A stretch of 38,528 nucleotides of DNA from a bacterium (GTDB taxonomy: Bacteria; Fibrobacterota; Fibrobacteria; UBA11236), in NCBI GenBank assembly GCA_900299345.1, contig OMJM01000029.1:1-38528 (forward strand), given 5' to 3'. Made by a program: the position numbers and the translations under genes. The first letter of the stretch is position 1; every line of letters starts with the position of its first letter. Below the pieces are notes generated by a model, which was not told the DNA's origin, searched no databases, and saw nothing but the letters and a program-made list of their open reading frames with translations. Below are positions 24,079 through 33,260 of this stretch, in pieces.

Positions 24079-25179
24079 ATGCAGGCGTTCCGAGATCTCG
24101 CAACAACGGGTTTTGCTCTATCGTTGTTCGCATCTGTGGCCTTTGCTCAAAGTGTGGTCGAATTGCCGGCGAACCTGGCTGATCCCGGAACGCAAGTGGT
24201 CAATGTGCTCACCCAAGATCCGCGCGCCGGACAGAACAACCGCAATATCGGATTTTCAGAAGGCCCGGCTGTGGATTCCGCGGGCAATCTGTATTTCTCC
24301 GAAAATGTCGTGTCGGAACTCAACTCTCCCAAGATTTGGAAGGTGACGCCCACGGGAACCGCGAGTGTGTTGTACGAATCCTCAATCGCAACTAATGGGT
24401 TGGAATTCGATCCGCAGGGACGGTTGCTGGCCGTGGCGAACGGCATGGTGCTTCGTTTCTATCCCAACGGAACCCGCGACACACTTATTCGGAATAATAT
24501 TCTCGTCAATTTGAACGATTTGTCCATCAACTCTTCGGGATACGTTCTGCTCACCAATTACACCGGGAACAAATTGTTTCTGCTGGCACCCGGGGGTGTT
24601 TTTCGGGACAGTATCACTATTCCCGGCAATCCCAACGGGGTAGAGTTCGTAGAATCCTCTGCGAACAACAACACGATCTATCTCAATCTCACATCCTTGG
24701 GGAAAGTTGTCCGGTTCAATTGGAGTTCTGCTGCATCTGCAGCTTTCAGCTTCTATGCTGGCACCCGCACCGACTTCATTCCGCGCGTGGCCAACCCCGA
24801 CGGTATCACGGTGGATTCACTGGGAAACTTTTACATCGTCTCCAATTCCATCGGCACAGTGGTGGTGTACAGCCCGGCAGGGGATTCCATCGGTCGAATC
24901 ACGGTGAAGGCGCGCAGTTCGCTCAACGCCACCAACTGCACTTTCGGCGGGCCGGGGAATAGGACGCTGTTCATCACGGGAAATGGTGGGGCCTATAAGG
25001 TGCAGATGAAGGTGCCGGGACGCAAAGGCCCGGGCATCACCACGGCCATTCATTCCGATAGGATGATTCGTCCTCTGAATCGCAGGGTTTTCAATGTTGC
25101 GCCCTTCGACGCCCTTGGCCGTGACATCACCCGGTGGCGGATAACAGGCGCCGAGAAGATTCGGATTTTGAGGGAGTAA
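24079..25179 (+). CDS. Secreted SMP-30/gluconolactonase-like beta-propeller protein
   Basis: The ATG at 24079 is preceded by GGAGG and gives 366 residues. A signal peptide runs to about residue 25 (AFA-QS). The body has six-bladed-propeller repeats of the SMP-30/NHL kind, with turns such as GPAVDSAGNLYFSE, GLEFDPQGRLLAVAN and GITVDSLGNFYIVS. Substrate or ligand is unknown; some members are lactonases, others only bind. The last 45 or so residues (from about 320) leave the repeat pattern and end DALGRDITRW then KIRILRE, like a short sorting or anchoring tail. It is convergent with tRNA-Glu with 5 bases between. Confidence 0.8.
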   Translation: MQAFRDLATTGFALSLFASVAFAQSVVELPANLADPGTQVVNVLTQDPRAGQNNRNIGFSEGPAVDSAGNLYFSENVVSELNSPKIWKVTPTGTASVLYESSIATNGLEFDPQGRLLAVANGMVLRFYPNGTRDTLIRNNILVNLNDLSINSSGYVLLTNYTGNKLFLLAPGGVFRDSITIPGNPNGVEFVESSANNNTIYLNLTSLGKVVRFNWSSAASAAFSFYAGTRTDFIPRVANPDGITVDSLGNFYIVSNSIGTVVVYSPAGDSIGRITVKARSSLNATNCTFGGPGNRTLFITGNGGAYKVQMKVPGRKGPGITTAIHSDRMIRPLNRRVFNVAPFDALGRDITRWRITGAEKIRILRE

Positions 25180-25184
25180 AAAGT

Positions 25185-25260
25185 TGGCGTTCCCAAGGGG
25201 ATTTGAACCCCTGTTACCGCCGTGAAAGGGCGATGTCCTAGGCCACTAGACGATGGGAAC
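25185..25260 (-). tRNA. tRNA-Glu(TTC)
   Basis: A 76-base minus-strand tRNA very close to the usual bacterial tRNA-Glu. The acceptor GTTCCCA pairs with TGGGAAC, the anticodon loop CTTTCAC carries TTC, the T loop is TTCAAAT, and CCA is encoded. Its 3' end is 5 bases from the stop codon of the convergent propeller gene, leaving no room for a terminator of its own. Confidence 0.97.
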
Positions 25261-25325
25261 GTTTCGCCGAAAACCGGCGGAAAAGCGGCTCGAAGGGCCG
25301 AAAAAGCTAGTAAGATTTCCGGGTC

Positions 25326-25796
25326 ATGAAAATACGCCTGATATGCATCGGGAAGATGAAAAACGCCCCTCTTCAGGCTTTGGCGGCAGATTACGCGGGT
25401 CGCATCAAACACTTTACCCCGTTCGAAATCGTCGAGTTGAAGGACGGCAAGGCCTCGGATGCCAACGTTCGTCTGACCGAGGAAGCCAAGGCTATTCGCC
25501 AAGCACTGGAGGCAAAGGGCGGCATCGGGGCGGGTGCCGTGCTTTGGGATGAAAAAGGCGACGCCTTGGACACCGCCGGGTTCGCGAAGTTTCTGGAGCG
25601 TGAGGCCCGGCGCGGGGGAACGTTGAATTTCATCATCGGCTCTTCCCACGGTGTCGAAGCCGAATTGAAGAAAGAGATTCCGAAGAGTCTGCGCTTGAGT
25701 GCCATGACTTTGACACACGAATGGGCGCGGGCACTCGCATTGGAGCAGATCTACCGCGCCTTTTGTCTCACACGTGGCTTTCCATATCATCACTGA
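25326..25796 (+). CDS. rlmH: 23S rRNA pseudouridine-1915 N3-methyltransferase RlmH
   Basis: RlmH is a SPOUT methyltransferase that modifies helix 69 of 23S rRNA on assembled 70S ribosomes. The 156-residue product has the normal length and start (MKIRLICIGKMK). The SAM-binding knot is seen as FIIGSSHGVE and the C-terminal LTHEWARALALEQIYRAF with a final YHH, both typical. It lies 65 bases after the divergent tRNA-Glu and 24 bases before the oxidoreductase gene, so these plus-strand genes probably form one operon. Confidence 0.97.
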   Translation: MKIRLICIGKMKNAPLQALAADYAGRIKHFTPFEIVELKDGKASDANVRLTEEAKAIRQALEAKGGIGAGAVLWDEKGDALDTAGFAKFLEREARRGGTLNFIIGSSHGVEAELKKEIPKSLRLSAMTLTHEWARALALEQIYRAFCLTRGFPYHH

Positions 25797-25820
25797 GGGC
25801 GAGCTACCTTTGTCCCTGCC

Positions 25821-27401
25821 GTGAGCAACCGCTACATCGTCCGTGAAATTCCCCTGCCGGTGCAGGCCTCCGAAGAGAAGGAATTGCCCAAGGCCGTTGC
25901 CGGGTATTTGCGGATTTCGGAAAAATCGGTGTCGAAGGTGCGCATCCTCCGCAAGTCATTGGATGCCCGCGCCCGCAATCGGCCCGTATGGCGTTATGCC
26001 GTGGAATTCACCTCGCCCATTGCGTTGAAGCACCCGCGCGTGACTGTGTCCAAGCCGGAACAGCCGGTCGGATCCGAAACCCAATATCCGTTGCCGGGTG
26101 TTACTGTGGCCGTGGTGGGTAGCGGGCCTGCAGGTTTGTCCGCTGCGTTGGGATTAGCGCGGAAGGGATATGCCGTCACTGTGTTTGAGCAGGGGCGTCC
26201 CGTGGGGCCGCGCTTTCGCGACATCCGCCTGTTCATCAAGCAGAATCGCTTCGACGCCAAATCGAACATTCTCTTTGGCGAAGGCGGAGCCGGAACCTTC
26301 AGCGACGGCAAGCTCACGGCGCGGACCCGGAACGAATACACGGACGAATTCCTGCGCGAACTCGTGGCCAGCGGCGCACATGAATCCATCCTCTATTTGC
26401 ATCATCCGCACATTGGCACAGATCGGCTTCAGTCCATCATCAACGCCTTCAAGTTGCGCTGCGAAGAGGCGGGCGCGAAGTTCCGCTTCGAAACCGAAGT
26501 CACGGATTTGGTGTTGGAGAACGGACAGTGCAAAGGGTTGGTCGCGGAAGGGAAGCAGATTCCCTTTGACGCCGTGGTGCTTGCGCCGGGTCTGTCGGCG
26601 GATCGTTTATACGAAGCCCTGGAAGCCCGTGGCGTGACCTTGCAGCGCAAGGAGTTTTCCGTGGGTGTGCGCGTGGAGCATCCGCAGCAGCTCATCAACC
26701 AGCGCCAGTTGGGCGACAAGGTGGATGTGAAGCTTGCAGGCGTCGCGGAATATTTTCTGACGTGGCAGGGCGAGAACAAGGCGAGTGCCTATTCCTTTTG
26801 CATGTGTCCAGGCGGTGTGATTATCCCGTGCGCGGATCAGCCGGACGCCTTGTTCACTAACGGCATGAGTTATTCCAACCGCGCCACCGCCTTTGCCAAT
26901 TCCGCCATTGTCGTGCCGGTGGATATCGAAGCGTTGTCGGGCGGCATGCTGGCGGGCGTGGCGTATCAGCGGAAGCTGGAGCAGGACGCGTTTCGTCTGG
27001 GCGGAGGAGACTTCACCTATCCAGCGCAAAGCATCGCGGCGTTTCTGGAAAACCGTGCCGACAAACCGCCTTTTCCCAAAACTTCTTTTCTAAAGCCCTT
27101 GAAGTGGGTCGATCTCCACGCGTTGTTCGAACCCGCCGTGTCCGATGCCATGGCCGAATCGTTCCGCGCCTTTGAGCGCAAGATTCCGGGATTCATCCGC
27201 CACGGTGTGATGATCGGGCCGGAGTCGCGTACGTCTTCGCCCGTGCGTATTCTTCGCAACACGGAAACCTTGGAGTCGGTGAACACGAAGGGGCTGTATC
27301 CCATCGGCGAAGGCGCGGGATATGCCGGTGGCATCGTGTCTTCCGGCGCGGATGGATTCCGCCTCGCCGCAGTGACGGCTCCCTGTCCGGCGCGGAGCTG
27401 A
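25821..27401 (+). CDS. FAD-dependent oxidoreductase of unknown substrate (COG2509-like)
   Basis: The GTG at 25821 gives 526 residues. An N-terminal domain of about 90 residues precedes the Rossmann dinucleotide site GSGPAG at 100-105. A second FAD region includes LFGEGGAGTFSDGKLTAR near 150, and the C-terminal GLYPIGEGAGYAGGIVSSGADG closes the flavin site. This layout is that of the widely conserved uncharacterised FAD dehydrogenases of COG2509. No substrate can be named. It sits between rlmH and an RluA-type gene with a one-base gap to the latter, so translation of the three may be coupled. Confidence 0.9.
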   Translation: MSNRYIVREIPLPVQASEEKELPKAVAGYLRISEKSVSKVRILRKSLDARARNRPVWRYAVEFTSPIALKHPRVTVSKPEQPVGSETQYPLPGVTVAVVGSGPAGLSAALGLARKGYAVTVFEQGRPVGPRFRDIRLFIKQNRFDAKSNILFGEGGAGTFSDGKLTARTRNEYTDEFLRELVASGAHESILYLHHPHIGTDRLQSIINAFKLRCEEAGAKFRFETEVTDLVLENGQCKGLVAEGKQIPFDAVVLAPGLSADRLYEALEARGVTLQRKEFSVGVRVEHPQQLINQRQLGDKVDVKLAGVAEYFLTWQGENKASAYSFCMCPGGVIIPCADQPDALFTNGMSYSNRATAFANSAIVVPVDIEALSGGMLAGVAYQRKLEQDAFRLGGGDFTYPAQSIAAFLENRADKPPFPKTSFLKPLKWVDLHALFEPAVSDAMAESFRAFERKIPGFIRHGVMIGPESRTSSPVRILRNTETLESVNTKGLYPIGEGAGYAGGIVSSGADGFRLAAVTAPCPARS

Positions 27402-27402
27402 C

Positions 27403-28338
27403 ATGTTGCTGGAAATCCCCATCGGTTCCAACGACGCGGGGCAGCGTGCGGAGCGCTTTCTGCGCAAGTATCTGCCGTCCATCGGGCTGAGCCGCCTGCA
27501 TTCGCTGTTTCGCCGCAAGGAAATCAAGGTTGCGAAGAAGGCTGTCGAGCGCGGCCATGTGTTGCGCGCGGGAGATGTGTTGCAGGTTTACGGGTTGAAG
27601 CCTGAAGAGGCGCAGCGCCCCGATCCCGCGCAACCCGTGCCGATTCATTCCGATCCGGTTCCGGTGGTGTATGAGGATGATGAAATCCTCGTGGTGAACA
27701 AACCCGCGGGCGTGGCCTCGCATCCGGGCACGGGGATTGAACCCGGCGCTTCGTTGATTGAACGGGTGCTGGCGCAATTGGGTGGAGCCAAGGAACAATG
27801 GTCCGGCGAAGTGTTCTCCCCTTCGCTCGTGCATCGCCTCGACAAGGAAACATCCGGAGTTTTGCTCATCGCCAAGACCGGGCCGCGTCTGCGCGAATTG
27901 ACAGCGGCTTTGCGCAACGGGGAAATTCGCAAGCGGTATCTGGCCTTGGTGGTCGGTCACCCGCAACCCGCGTCCGGAGAAATCGATGCGCCGTTGGAAC
28001 GCGGAGACAGCGCTTCCGGCGCGAAATCCCGCATTGAAGAAGGCGGCCGCCGCGCTTTCACACAGTATCGCACGGTGAAAACGGTGGGGGATTACGCCCT
28101 GTTGCAAGTCGTCATCGAAACCGGGCGTATGCACCAGATCCGCGCGCACCTGTCGCACATCGGGCATCCCATCGTGGGGGATACTCGGTATGATAAACCC
28201 GCCGATGCCCGCCGTCATTTGCGGGAGTTGGGGTTGAAGCGGTTGTTCCTCCATGCAGAGGAATTGGCGTGGGAGGAAAACGGAAAAATGAGAACCTTTC
28301 GCGCGCCCTTGCCGGAGGATTTACAGAAGATTGTTTGA
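27403..28338 (+). CDS. RluA family pseudouridine synthase with S4 domain
   Basis: The enzyme converts uridine to pseudouridine in rRNA or tRNA. The 311-residue product has an S4 RNA-binding domain at about 14-62 and an RluA catalytic domain from about 90, with the catalytic Asp147 in HRLDKETSG. The C-terminal GRMHQIRAHLSHIGHPIVGD is typical. Its ATG follows the oxidoreductase stop by one base. RluC/RluD-type specificity cannot be decided from the sequence alone. The gene is followed by a 254-base spacer of palindromic sequence before ilvD. Confidence 0.93.
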   Translation: MLLEIPIGSNDAGQRAERFLRKYLPSIGLSRLHSLFRRKEIKVAKKAVERGHVLRAGDVLQVYGLKPEEAQRPDPAQPVPIHSDPVPVVYEDDEILVVNKPAGVASHPGTGIEPGASLIERVLAQLGGAKEQWSGEVFSPSLVHRLDKETSGVLLIAKTGPRLRELTAALRNGEIRKRYLALVVGHPQPASGEIDAPLERGDSASGAKSRIEEGGRRAFTQYRTVKTVGDYALLQVVIETGRMHQIRAHLSHIGHPIVGDTRYDKPADARRHLRELGLKRLFLHAEELAWEENGKMRTFRAPLPEDLQKIV

Positions 28339-28345
28339 AACCCCA

Positions 28346-28533
28346 CCCTTCGACAGGCTCAGGGCATCGCCATTTGCTTTTTCCCCTTGGAGGGGAGGAA
28401 GTTTCACATGTGTTCCCTTTGTTGTCATTGGGTTTCATTCAAGACAGAGACGAAAAAGAATTTGGGTTTGAGAAATGTGCTGGCAATGTGTTGTGACCGC
28501 GGTGAAACCCCCTCCCTTCCTGAGGGGAGGGGG
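28346..28533. repeat. Palindromic sequences in the spacer before ilvD
   Basis: The 254-base spacer 28339-28592 has no credible gene. It holds a CCCTTCGACAGGCTCAGGG motif at 28346-28364, a small hairpin at 28383-28395 (CCCCT, three-base loop, AGGGG) and a larger one at 28508-28533 in which CCCCCTCCC pairs with GGGAGGGGG. The last resembles the GAGAGGGG-type elements at 11383 and 33651. No U-run follows, and no leader peptide or riboswitch is recognisable. Confidence 0.55.
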
Positions 28534-28592
28534 CAAACGGGAGGGGTGATTTTCTACCTTCCCTCCCTCTTCCCAAAACCGGATTTATCCCC

Positions 28593-30266
28593 ATGAAACT
28601 CAACAAATACAGCTCCCGCCTCACCGAAACCATCTCCCAGCCCGCGTCGCGGGCGCAGCTCTTCGCCATCGGCCTGACCGAAGCGGACATGCACAAGGCG
28701 CAGGTCGGGATCGCCAGCACCGGATACGACGGCAATCCGTGCAACATGCACCTCAACGATCTGGCCAAGCACATCAAAGAGAGCGTCAACGCCGAGGACT
28801 TGGTGGGTCTGATGTTCCACACCATCGGCGTCAGCGATGGCATCTCGATGGGCACCGAGGGCATGAATTACAGCCTGCAGTCGCGCGATCTGATCGCGGA
28901 CTCCATCGAGACCGTGACCCGTGCCATGTGGTACGATGCCAACGTCTCCGTGGTCGGCTGCGACAAGAACATGCCGGGATCCGTGATGGCCATGGCCCGC
29001 TTCAACCGCCCCAGCATCATGGTGTACGGTGGAACGATCCTGCCGGGATATCACGAGGGACGCAAGCTGGACATCGTGTCCGCCTTCGAAGTTTACGGAG
29101 AATACGTCGCGGGCAAGATCACCGAGACACAGATGAATGCCGTGATTGAGCGCGCCTGTCCGGGGCAGGGAGCCTGCGGCGGCATGTACACGGCCAATAC
29201 CATGGCCTCGGCCATCGAGACCTTGGGCATGGCGTTGCCGTACGATTCCTCGTCGCCCGCCGTGAGCGACGAGAAGTTCCGCGAGTGCCGCAGCCTCGGC
29301 AAGGCCGTACGCATCGTTCTCGAGCAGGATATCAAGCCGCGTGACGTGATGACGCCGAAGTCTTTCGAGAATGCCATCACTATGGTCATCGCTTTGGGCG
29401 GTTCCACCAATGCTGTGCTGCACCTCATCGCCATGGCCAAGGCCGCGGACGTGAAACTGACCATCGACGACTTCCGGCGCATCAGCGACAAGACGCCGTA
29501 CCTCGCCGATCTCAAGCCGAGCGGCAAGTATGTGATGGAAGATTTACACGGCGTGGGCGGTGTGCCTGCGGTGCAGAAGATGCTGCTCAAGGAAGGCTTC
29601 CTGCACGGCGATTGCCTCACCGTCACCGGAAAGACCTTGGCGGAGAACGTGGCCGATCTTCCCGGGCTCAAGGAAGGTCAGAAGATCGTGTTCCCCGTGT
29701 CCGAGCCCATCAAGAAAACCGGGCACATCCGCATCCTGTATGGCAACCTCGCCAGGGAAGGCGCCGTGGCCAAGATCACGGGCAAGGAGGGCCTGTCCTT
29801 CACAGGCCCTGCCAAGGTGTACGACTCCGAGGAGGATTGCCTGCACGCGCTGGAGGGCAAGGAAATCCTCGCGGGTGACGTGGTGGTGATCCGCTACGAG
29901 GGTCCCAAGGGCGGACCGGGCATGAGCGAAATGCTGACCGTGACTTCCGCCATCATGGGCGCGGGTCTCGGCAAGAGCGTGGCGCTGATTACCGATGGCC
30001 GTTTCTCCGGCGGCACGCACGGATTCGTGGTGGGGCATGTCACGCCCGAGGCGCAGGAAGGCGGCCTGCTGGCCGTGTTGCGCAATGGCGACGTTGTCAC
30101 CATCGACGCGGAGAACAATACGATGGATGCGGATCTCACCGAGGCGGAGATCGCCTCGCGCTTCAAAGGCTGGAAGGCTCCGCCTTACAAGGTGACGCAG
30201 GGCACGCTGTACAAGTACATCAAGACGGTGAGCACGGCGAGTGAGGGGTGCGTGACGGACGCGTGA
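28593..30266 (+). CDS. ilvD: Dihydroxy-acid dehydratase
   Basis: IlvD dehydrates dihydroxy acids in isoleucine and valine synthesis and also serves CoA synthesis. The 557-residue product is full length. The three Fe-S cluster cysteines are at 50 (GNPCNMH), 123 (VGCDKNMPG) and 195 ([12 protein letters not shown]), and the C-terminal [11 protein letters not shown]-type motif is present as [12 protein letters not shown]. The three-Cys pattern fits the 2Fe-2S class. No other ilv or leu gene is adjacent. The stop codon lies inside an 11-base tandem repeat. Confidence 0.97.
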   Translation: MKLNKYSSRLTETISQPASRAQLFAIGLTEADMHKAQVGIASTGYDGNPCNMHLNDLAKHIKESVNAEDLVGLMFHTIGVSDGISMGTEGMNYSLQSRDLIADSIETVTRAMWYDANVSVVGCDKNMPGSVMAMARFNRPSIMVYGGTILPGYHEGRKLDIVSAFEVYGEYVAGKITETQMNAVIERACPGQGACGGMYTANTMASAIETLGMALPYDSSSPAVSDEKFRECRSLGKAVRIVLEQDIKPRDVMTPKSFENAITMVIALGGSTNAVLHLIAMAKAADVKLTIDDFRRISDKTPYLADLKPSGKYVMEDLHGVGGVPAVQKMLLKEGFLHGDCLTVTGKTLAENVADLPGLKEGQKIVFPVSEPIKKTGHIRILYGNLAREGAVAKITGKEGLSFTGPAKVYDSEEDCLHALEGKEILAGDVVVIRYEGPKGGPGMSEMLTVTSAIMGAGLGKSVALITDGRFSGGTHGFVVGHVTPEAQEGGLLAVLRNGDVVTIDAENNTMDADLTEAEIASRFKGWKAPPYKVTQGTLYKYIKTVSTASEGCVTDA

Positions 30267-30277
30267 CGGACGCGTGA
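30250..30277. repeat. 11-base tandem repeat over the ilvD stop
   Basis: The unit GCGTGACGGAC occurs at 30250-30260 and 30261-30271 and is followed by a partial third copy at 30272-30277. The first copy encodes the last residues of IlvD; the second supplies the TGA. It looks like a recent slippage duplication. Confidence 0.75.
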
Positions 30278-30327
30278 GAAGGGTTAGGTCGCACCGCACT
30301 CGGCAGAGCCGACCGAACGTGCATCCC

Positions 30328-30777
30328 TCAGAAATTATGGTTGAACAGGCGCCACTGTCGTTGGTACTTCTCCGTATTGGTCCAGTAGAACCGCGATAGA
30401 TCACCGTCTTTCATTTCCGGCTTTTCAAGCACAGTCCCGTCTGTTCCACGAAACTCGCACTTCCAGTTTTTGTCGTCGAAGACCTCACAGGTTGAGCCGG
30501 GATCGTCTCCGTAAGTGCTGATTTGTCGATCAGTAACCCCGAGAGCGTCCTCAGCGTCCTGCATCCACGTAACGACCTTGCTCGCCGGATCAAGCTGGAT
30601 TCTCACAGTGAAGGCAATGGGTGCCTTCATAGCAAGCCCATCTTCGTGCTGTACTCGCGTGTATACCGTCTCTACGGTGCAGCCGCCAAGGAGCCCGGCA
30701 GATATGAGAGCAAGTGCAAGACTTCGAAATCGTGCCCCGGGTTTCGGAAGCCATTGGTGAGTTTCATATCGCTGCAT
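30328..30777 (-). CDS. Putative lipoprotein, unknown function
   Basis: No family recognised. The 149-residue product has a basic, unusually long n-region and a lipobox LLGGC with Cys33. The mature part is small and hydrophilic, with a Cys pair near 96 and 106 and a Trp/Tyr-rich C-terminus (FYWTNTEKYQRQW). It is convergent with ilvD across about 60 bases that include a small TCGGC/GCCGA hairpin. It lies about 60 bases after the start of the VOC gene's downstream end on the same strand; co-transcription is possible but not shown. Confidence 0.6.
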   Translation of the reverse strand: MQRYETHQWLPKPGARFRSLALALISAGLLGGCTVETVYTRVQHEDGLAMKAPIAFTVRIQLDPASKVVTWMQDAEDALGVTDRQISTYGDDPGSTCEVFDDKNWKCEFRGTDGTVLEKPEMKDGDLSRFYWTNTEKYQRQWRLFNHNF

Positions 30778-30835
30778 GTTTGCTGCCTAACAATACTACT
30801 GAACAGATCTAGTTATAACAGATTGCATTCGAGAT

Positions 30836-31321
30836 TCAACCGCGACGTGCCGCCTCGATCGTGACTATGTCGATTTTTTGCATCTCCATCATTGCATCGA
30901 ACGAGCGTTTGGCCGCCGCCGGATCGGGATCGGCGATCGCCTGCATCAAGACCGCCGGTGTAATCTGCCAGGATAGGCCCCACTTGTCCTTGCACCAGCC
31001 GCATTGGCTCTCTTCGCCGCCATTGCCGACGATGGCGTTCCAGTAGCGATCGGTTTCGGCCTGGTCGGCAGTTGAGACCTGAAACGAGAACGCTTCGCTG
31101 TGCTTGAACGTGGGTCCGCCGTTGATCCCGAGGCAGGGAATGCCCATCACGGTGAACTCGACCGTCAATGCGTCTCCTTTCTTGCCGTCCGGAAAATCTC
31201 CCGGGGCGCGGAATACCGTACCGACGGAAGAATCGGGAAAGGTTTTGGCGTAAAACCGCGCCGCTTCCTCGGCGTCGCGATCGTACCAAAGGCAAATTGT
31301 GTTCTTGGCGGGGTTCTTCAT
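30836..31321 (-). CDS. VOC family protein, PhnB-like
   Basis: The 161-residue product has the vicinal-oxygen-chelate fold pattern of the PhnB-like group once annotated as 3-demethylubiquinone methyltransferases. It has CLWYDRDAEEAARFYAKTF near the start, GINGGPTFKHSEAFSFQV in the middle, and the CGWCKDKWGLSWQITP block typical of this subgroup. The ATG has a strong GAGGAGAAA ribosome-binding site. The reaction is unknown; these proteins occur singly in many genomes. It is followed by the unknown lipoprotein gene and preceded on the same strand by the PPOX gene. Confidence 0.88.
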   Translation of the reverse strand: MKNPAKNTICLWYDRDAEEAARFYAKTFPDSSVGTVFRAPGDFPDGKKGDALTVEFTVMGIPCLGINGGPTFKHSEAFSFQVSTADQAETDRYWNAIVGNGGEESQCGWCKDKWGLSWQITPAVLMQAIADPDPAAAKRSFDAMMEMQKIDIVTIEAARRG

Positions 31322-31390
31322 GTTGTTTCTCCTCGGCAGTTTTATTCAGACAAATGAAATACGAATTTGGAACGCCGAAACGCTAAAAAC

Positions 31391-31987
31391 TCACTGCAAC
31401 CGCGCCGGATCGTTCGCAGGAAGCGCATCCCTGGCCCATTCGCTTTGTTTCCATCCGGGAACCGGAGTCGGTTCGTTGGGGCGTGGAACGAAGGGGGATC
31501 TTTCGACAAGTTGATACTTGTGAATATAGCGCGGGCAATTCGGGTAAATCCTTCTTGCCTCCACCCGCACCATGAATTGGGCCTCGGGATAATCCGCGAG
31601 CAGGGGATCCTCGAAATCCAGCCGCGCGATGCCATCCACGCGCATCCGGCGCTGTCGTTCGAAGTCAATGAACAGCAAACCCACGCCGCGCGTTTCCGAT
31701 AGGTTTCCCATGGACAAGAACATCCCGTTTCCGTCGTAGTTGGGAAACGCGAGCGTTTGGCCGTCCACGACCCGCACGAAACCCGGGTCGCCGCCCTTGT
31801 AAGAGCAGGTCGGCTGGCCGGCATTGTCGACCGTGGCGAGAAAGAACATGTCGAGCCGTGCGATAAATTCGCGGTCCTCGGATGTGAATCGCTCATGCAC
31901 TTTTACTTCCGCCAAGCGGTCGGCGAGACGACGGGCGTCGAAACGATCTTGCAGGGTGCGGGATCCGGCCGAATATTGTAATGGCAT
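31391..31987 (-). CDS. Pyridoxamine 5'-phosphate oxidase-like flavoprotein
   Basis: The 198-residue product has the split-barrel FMN-binding fold of the PPOX-like group: FIARLDMFFLATVDNAGQPTC in shortened form near residue 40, a GDPGFVRVVDG turn, and SMGNLSETRGVGLLFIDF near 92. These proteins usually act on unknown small molecules rather than pyridoxamine phosphate. It begins 68 bases from the divergent aminotransferase start and lies about 70 bases before the VOC gene on the same strand. The Pro-rich C-terminal tail is usual for this subgroup. Confidence 0.86.
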   Translation of the reverse strand: MPLQYSAGSRTLQDRFDARRLADRLAEVKVHERFTSEDREFIARLDMFFLATVDNAGQPTCSYKGGDPGFVRVVDGQTLAFPNYDGNGMFLSMGNLSETRGVGLLFIDFERQRRMRVDGIARLDFEDPLLADYPEAQFMVRVEARRIYPNCPRYIHKYQLVERSPFVPRPNEPTPVPGWKQSEWARDALPANDPARLQ

Positions 31988-32055
31988 GGGACCCTCTCGA
32001 GGTTTGGGTGGATTGGGAAGTATACGATCTTGTGTTTTTCTATGGTTTTAGGCCC

Positions 32056-33258
32056 ATGAAACCGTTGTCCTCCCGTGCGCTTGCGATTTCCCCGTCGCCC
32101 ACCGTGGCGATGGACGCACGCTACAAGGAATTGCTGCTGCGCGGCATGCCGGTCCTGAGCCTCGGAGCGGGCGAGCCGGATTTATCCATGCCCGCCGCAG
32201 GCATTGATGCAGCCATCGACGCTTTGCGCGAGGGCAGGACGCGCTATTCGCACATGGCGGGATTGCCGGATCTGCGCGTGGCGCTCAGCCGCAAGTTTTC
32301 CGAAGAGAACCACATTGCGTACGCCCCGGAGGAAATCCTCGTCACCTCCGGCGCCAAGCAGGCCGTGTTCACAGCCTTGCTGGCCTTGCTCGATCCCGGC
32401 GATGAGGTCGTCATTCCGTCTCCGTACTGGGTGACTTATCCAGAAGCCGTGCGGTTGATCGGCGGCATTCCCGTCATCGCGCAAACGCGGTTCGAAAACG
32501 GATTCAAGCTCACGCCTGAGGAATTGCGCAAGGCCATCACGCCGAAAAGCAAGTTGCTGATTTTGAATTCGCCGTGCAATCCCACGGGCGCGGTTTACAG
32601 CCGTGCCGAACTGGAAGCCTTGGCGGCGGTCATCGTTGAGAAGGATCTGTACGTTCTCTCCGACGAGATTTACGAACACATCCTCTTTGGTGACACGCAA
32701 GTCGTCAGCCTCGCTGCGTTGAGCCCGGCTATGCGTGAGCGCACCGCCACGGTGAACGGATTTTCCAAGGCCTTTGCCATGCAGGGGTTGCGGCTCGGCT
32801 ACATCGGCGCTCCCGCATCCTGGGCCAAGGCCATGATTGCGACGCAGAGCCATGCCGCGCATCATCCTTCCACCATCAGCCAGTACGCGGCGTTGGGTTG
32901 CTTGAATGCATCAAAGGAAATTTTGCCTGCCATCAAACCGCATTACCAGAAGACCCGAGATTACACGCTCTCCCGTCTGAAGAAAATTCCGGGTGTGGCT
33001 TGGAACGATCCGCAAGGCGCCTTCTACGTTTTCCTGTCCGTGCAAGCGTTGCTTCCTTCTCGCGTCGGGACCCGGAAAATCGAAGGTTCACTGGCCTTGG
33101 CGGAGTATCTGCTCGAGAAACACAACCTTGCCACGGTTCCCGGCATCGGGTTCGGATGCGAGGGCTATTTGCGCTTGTCCTTTGCCAATGCTCTCGCAGA
33201 CCTTGAGAAGGCGTTGGATCGTCTGGAGCAAGGCCTGCGCGCGCTGACTCCCGGTTGA
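32056..33258 (+). CDS. Class I pyridoxal-phosphate aminotransferase (aspartate-type)
   Basis: The ATG at 32056 gives 400 residues; the frame opens further upstream but that part overlaps the divergent PPOX gene. The fold type I residues are present: Asn175 in NSPCNPTG, Asp203 and Tyr206 in SDEIYEH, the PLP Lys238 in NGFSKAFAMQGLRLGY, and a C-terminal substrate Arg in YLRLSFAN. The sequence is of the Bacillus/Thermus aspartate aminotransferase subgroup, but a neighbouring specificity cannot be excluded. It ends 2 bases before yraN, so the two are co-transcribed. Confidence 0.93.
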   Translation: MKPLSSRALAISPSPTVAMDARYKELLLRGMPVLSLGAGEPDLSMPAAGIDAAIDALREGRTRYSHMAGLPDLRVALSRKFSEENHIAYAPEEILVTSGAKQAVFTALLALLDPGDEVVIPSPYWVTYPEAVRLIGGIPVIAQTRFENGFKLTPEELRKAITPKSKLLILNSPCNPTGAVYSRAELEALAAVIVEKDLYVLSDEIYEHILFGDTQVVSLAALSPAMRERTATVNGFSKAFAMQGLRLGYIGAPASWAKAMIATQSHAAHHPSTISQYAALGCLNASKEILPAIKPHYQKTRDYTLSRLKKIPGVAWNDPQGAFYVFLSVQALLPSRVGTRKIEGSLALAEYLLEKHNLATVPGIGFGCEGYLRLSFANALADLEKALDRLEQGLRALTPG

Positions 33259-33260
33259 GC

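Noticed and set aside
27193-28254. A 353-codon minus-strand frame opposite the RluA-type gene
   Set aside because: The plus-strand genes have complete catalytic motifs; the antisense frame has none.
28339-28592. A riboswitch or leader-peptide attenuator for ilvD
   Set aside because: No run of Ile, Val or Leu codons in a short frame and no terminator with a U-run before the gene.
28554-29423. A 289-codon minus-strand open frame opposite ilvD
   Set aside because: It is antisense to a full-length ilvD, His/Gly-rich and without motifs; a codon-bias shadow.
30250-30277. A CRISPR array
   Set aside because: The units are adjacent copies of 11 bases without spacers. No CRISPR repeat pattern was found anywhere in the window.
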